Of a stretch of 33,295 bases of DNA, positions 31,028-33,295 are shown piece after piece (the stretch's first letter is position 1; each line of letters opens with the position of its first letter). The notes below the pieces were generated by a model. It did no database searches. It had not been told where the DNA came from and saw only the letters and a list, made by a program, of their open reading frames with translations. The stretch is from Bacteroidaceae bacterium (GTDB lineage Bacteria; Bacteroidota; Bacteroidia; Bacteroidales; Bacteroidaceae), in contig JAKSLO010000019.1 in the NCBI GenBank assembly GCA_024401185.1, positions 1-33,295 of the forward strand, given 5' to 3'. The translations under genes were made by a program, and so were the position numbers.

Positions 31028-32209
31028 CTACTTTGCCATCTTGTAGATGTTGACCATATCGTCGCGCTTCAACTCCATGAGGCCGCCGATGGTGCTGGTT
31101 CCGCCATTGCTGCACTTGTCGGCCATCTCCTCAATCTCAGCATCGGTGATGTCACGGCCAATGAGATCGTGGATGTTGGTAGGCATGCCAATGCTCTGGA
31201 AGAATGCCTCCATGGCCTGAATACCTGCCTCGGCCAACTCCTCGGTGGTTTGCGACATGAGGGGTACACCCATCACATTCACGGCAAAACGGGCAAAGCG
31301 GTTCATGTTCTCGCCACGGGTATAGCGTGCCCAACTGCCCCACAAAGCTGCCAAACCGGCGCCATGACTCACGTCGAACATACCCGAGAGTTCGTGCTCC
31401 AGGTTGTGAGTGGCCCAGTCGCCCGTAGTACCGCAACCGGTTAGGTCGTTGTGAGCCAAACTGCCTGCCCACATAATCTGTGCGCGACTGTCATAGTCGT
31501 TGGGGTTCTTCATCACCTTGTGAGCCTCTACCATGATGGTACGCAGAAGGGCCTCTGCGATGCTGTCGGTCACCTCCATATCATCGTCCACCGAGAAGTA
31601 GCGCTCAAACGTGTGCATCATCATGTCGGTCACACCACAAGCCGTCTGCCAGGCAGGAAGGGTGCAGGTGTACTCGGGATTCATGATGGCAAACTTGCAA
31701 CGGAACTCATCCACACAGTAGTCCTTCTTGAGCCAGCCCTCCTCGTTGGTGATGACAGAGCCGTCGCTCATCTCACTACCGGCAGCGGGGATGGTGAGGA
31801 TGCAACCGATGGGCATGTATTGGGTGGCATGGGCTTTCTTGAGATAAAGGTCCCACACGTCACCTTCGAAATAGCGACCCGAACTGATGGCCTTGCAGGA
31901 GTCGATAACCGAACCGCCACCTACGGCCAGCAGAAAGTCGATGCCCTCCTGCTTGCAAAGCTCTATGCCCTCACGAACCTTGCTGACACGTGGATTGGGT
32001 ACTACTCCACCCAACTTGACATAAGCGATGCCTGCATCCTGAAGAGACGCCTCAACCTTGCCCAGCAAGCCCGACTTCTCGGCACTCTGGCCACCATAGT
32101 GCAACAGCACTTTGGTTCCGCCAAACTCCTTGACGAGATCTGCTACTTTGTTTTCTGTGTCCTTACCGAACATCACCTTCGTGGGTGCGTAATACTTAAA
32201 GTTTTTCAT
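31028..32209 (-). CDS. Iron-containing alcohol dehydrogenase (YqhD/butanol dehydrogenase group)
   Basis: 393-aa group III alcohol dehydrogenase reducing aldehydes with NAD(P)H. The nucleotide-binding motif is AVGGGSVIDSCKA (about 94-106), followed by PAAGSEMSDGSV. Iron ligands are seen in TDMMMHTFERYF (Asp, His), HNLEHELSGMFDVSHGAG (two His). The family includes butanol dehydrogenases and YqhD; the real substrate and cofactor are not certain. The promoter lies in the end of the upstream toxin pseudogene. Confidence 0.92.
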   Translation of the reverse strand: MKNFKYYAPTKVMFGKDTENKVADLVKEFGGTKVLLHYGGQSAEKSGLLGKVEASLQDAGIAYVKLGGVVPNPRVSKVREGIELCKQEGIDFLLAVGGGSVIDSCKAISSGRYFEGDVWDLYLKKAHATQYMPIGCILTIPAAGSEMSDGSVITNEEGWLKKDYCVDEFRCKFAIMNPEYTCTLPAWQTACGVTDMMMHTFERYFSVDDDMEVTDSIAEALLRTIMVEAHKVMKNPNDYDSRAQIMWAGSLAHNDLTGCGTTGDWATHNLEHELSGMFDVSHGAGLAALWGSWARYTRGENMNRFARFAVNVMGVPLMSQTTEELAEAGIQAMEAFFQSIGMPTNIHDLIGRDITDAEIEEMADKCSNGGTSTIGGLMELKRDDMVNIYKMAK

Positions 32210-32255
32210 AATTAAAAGGGTTGTTTATTAAAAAGATCAATTTAGAGGATACAAC

Positions 32256-32518
32256 CTAATAATGACCAAACGTAGAAATGACTAGAACTTCTACAACATC
32301 ATCATTGATTTGATACACGAGACGATGTTCGCGTGTTATTCTACGCGACCACGTTTCTTCTTTATAGTGCCTCAGTTGTTCACATTGCCCGGTTCCCGTA
32401 CGCGGATGTTCGACCAACTCTAAAAGAAGTTCCTTAACTTAGCAACTGCTTGAGGCGCTTTCTTCTGCAAAAGACGCAAATCGTCTTGCGCCTTATTAGA
32501 GAACACTAGTCTGTACAT
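32256..32518 (-). pseudogene. YoeB/Txe-type mRNA interferase toxin, frameshifted
   Basis: Frame 1 from ATG 32518 reads MYRLVFSNKAQDDLRLLQ and then KKAPQAVAKL, before a TAG at 32422-32420. In the -1 frame from about 32436 the protein continues KELLLELVEHPRTGTGQC and then WSRRITREHRLVY with the terminal GHY, ending at 32256. Those are the YoeB catalytic features (Glu, Arg, terminal His-Tyr). One missing base in the TTAAG run (about 32434-32437) explains the break; the restored product would be 87 aa. It overlaps the antitoxin gene by 13 bp. A sequencing error is possible. Confidence 0.85.
32267..32297 (-). promoter_or_regulatory. Promoter of the alcohol dehydrogenase operon inside the toxin 3-prime end
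   Basis: TACGTTTG on the minus strand (32274-32267) with GTTG 19 bp upstream (32297-32294). The transcript would start about 53 nt before the dehydrogenase ATG. The box overlaps the last toxin codons. Confidence 0.65.
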
Positions 32519-32775
32519 AACAGTCTATCTACAAACTGATCAGTAGTCTCACCTTCATTCATGGCAATCCTATTCCCCGCCTTTGCCGAAGCTATCGATT
32601 CATCAAGCTTAGCAAAGAATTCTTCTTCTGTCATTTTCACTTTAGGCTTGCATTCCGTCTTAAGAGACTCTTCAAGACGCTTTGCCAAAGTACGTTTTAC
32701 AGTTTTGCTTTGACCCTGTATTAAAGCCCACAAGGCATCAACAGGACTGACAACCTGAGCATCGCTTGTATTCAT
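32506..32775 (-). CDS. Antitoxin partner of the YoeB-like toxin, not YefM-like
   Basis: 89 aa, acidic. The N-terminal half (ALWALIQGQSKTVKRTLAKR) is helical and may dimerise or bind DNA; the C-terminal half (MTEEEFFAKLDESIASAKAG) is charged and would wrap the toxin. It lacks the Phd/YefM start motif expected for a YoeB partner, so I name it from its position: its last codons overlap the toxin start by 13 bp and it has its own promoter. Intact, unlike the toxin. Confidence 0.7.
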   Translation of the reverse strand: MNTSDAQVVSPVDALWALIQGQSKTVKRTLAKRLEESLKTECKPKVKMTEEEFFAKLDESIASAKAGNRIAMNEGETTDQFVDRLLCTD

Positions 32776-32802
32776 AAGAGTATGTTTTTATATTGCTACT
32801 TG

Positions 32803-32834
32803 CAAAGATACGTGTTTTCTGCCATATCTCCAAA
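32803..32834 (-). promoter_or_regulatory. Promoter of the toxin-antitoxin operon
   Basis: On the minus strand TTTG (32834-32831), 20 bp, TATCTTTG (32810-32803). Transcript start near 32799, about 24 nt before the antitoxin ATG. Confidence 0.85.
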
Positions 32835-32885
32835 TAATATGATGGAAAAGGCAAAAATATGATGTCAGGCGGACAAGAAAGTCAG

Positions 32886-33014
32886 TATTTTTTCTTGTAT
32901 TCCATACACATCCCGATACATTCCCGATAGATGCCCGATACATTCCCGATATGTTCGCGTGATATCTGACAAGGCAAAAAAGGCTAAAATGCCGATGAAA
33001 ATGGCATTTTGGCG
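32886..33014 (-). repeat. 11-bp phased array element, copy 3
   Basis: Minus-strand array of four clean 11-bp units at 32950-32907, each ATCGGG plus five bases (ATCGGGAATGT, ATCGGGCATCT, ATCGGGAATGT, ATCGGGATGTG). One degenerate unit precedes them. The upstream hairpin on the minus strand is AAAAT GCC ATTTT (33010-32998), and an A-rich tract follows (32897-32886). It points towards the toxin-antitoxin operon and ends about 52 bp upstream of its -33 box. Confidence 0.78.
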
Positions 33015-33295
33015 CAGAAAGCGCTCACAATAATGTAAAGTATATTTATGCAAACGCTTACGATGTCGTTGGAACAGATAACAGATAACAGTTAAACAAA
33101 AACGGAAAAACAGGGTAAAAGTAGATTATATAATATTTATCCTAAATTCCGCAACACTTTAATTTAACATTATTTATAAATACCGAAACCTTTGAGTAAT
33201 TTTCAATCAAAATTAACAGTTCGTTACCTATAAAGTTGCCAATTTTACAATATTAATTCAAAAATCATACTTATAGATAGTATAAAGTGATGAAT
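33015..33295. other. AT-rich region without a gene, probable leader of the next gene
   Basis: No supported open frame. It has an ACAGATAACAGATAACAG direct repeat near 33075 and a long AT-rich run. ATG at 33290 near the window edge may start the next plus-strand gene, but only two codons are visible. Confidence 0.3.

Noticed and set aside
32420-32445. Programmed -1 frameshift in the toxin gene
   Set aside because: The site lacks an X XXY YYZ slippery heptamer, and a single missing A restores a normal protein; a mutation or read error is simpler.
32865-33053. 62-codon minus-strand frame at the right end
   Set aside because: It reads through phased array copy 3 and shows no protein features.

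Overview
The window looks like chromosomal DNA of a member of the Bacteroidales, most likely a Prevotellaceae (Prevotella/Segatella-type) gut or rumen commensal. The grounds are repeated promoters of the Bacteroidota type (TTTG, about 20 bp, TAnnTTTG), the near absence of Shine-Dalgarno sequences, secreted glycoside hydrolases, and characteristic families (small Bacteroidota membrane proteins, OmpP1/FadL, secreted C1 peptidases). The genus is inferred; I could not run a search.

Layout. 1-660 has no gene but holds a folded four-way-junction element (41-178), a GC-rich palindrome and an 11-bp-phased repeat array. 661-4279 is a two-gene operon of secreted GH27 alpha-galactosidase and GH2 hydrolase. 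4522-8898 (minus) is the housekeeping block yceD-rpmF-fabH-era-der. 8963-11053 (minus) encodes a patatin-like phospholipase followed by an orphan histidine kinase. 11146-17692 (plus) carries an M24 aminopeptidase, a secreted C1B peptidase, recJ and recQ. 17993-21138 (minus) carries superoxide reductase, ferritin, a GNAT acetyltransferase and a FadL-type outer-membrane protein. 21673-24780 (plus) carries ffh, a DUF559 nuclease-like gene, folD and tRNA-His. 25167-26517 is a translationally coupled membrane protein / ECF sigma factor / membrane protein operon. 26714-32209 (minus) carries a GH51-type arabinofuranosidase, a small membrane protein, a second secreted C1B peptidase and an iron alcohol dehydrogenase. 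32256-32775 is a toxin-antitoxin pair whose YoeB/Txe-like toxin is frameshifted. 32776-33295 has no gene apart from a third phased array.

Functional themes. Three secreted hydrolases (GH27, GH2, GH51) would remove galactose and arabinose from plant glycans. Ferritin plus superoxide reductase form an oxidative-stress and iron unit. RecJ and RecQ are adjacent and probably cotranscribed, which fits their joint role in RecF-pathway repair.

The most interesting content is between the genes. (1) Three dispersed copies of an element built from an 11-bp phased array (WCGGG core), each preceded by a small hairpin whose closing pair covaries and followed by an A-rich tract. (2) A 138-nt four-way-junction element whose two helix mismatches are both G-U wobbles in only one strand sense, which suggests a plus-strand RNA. 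(3) At least eight copies of a GC-rich palindromic repeat, two of which are translated as the N-termini of FolD and RecQ and two of which flank a DUF559 nuclease-like gene. (4) A perfect 28-bp inverted repeat upstream of ffh. (5) A tandem 76-bp duplication built on a terminator.
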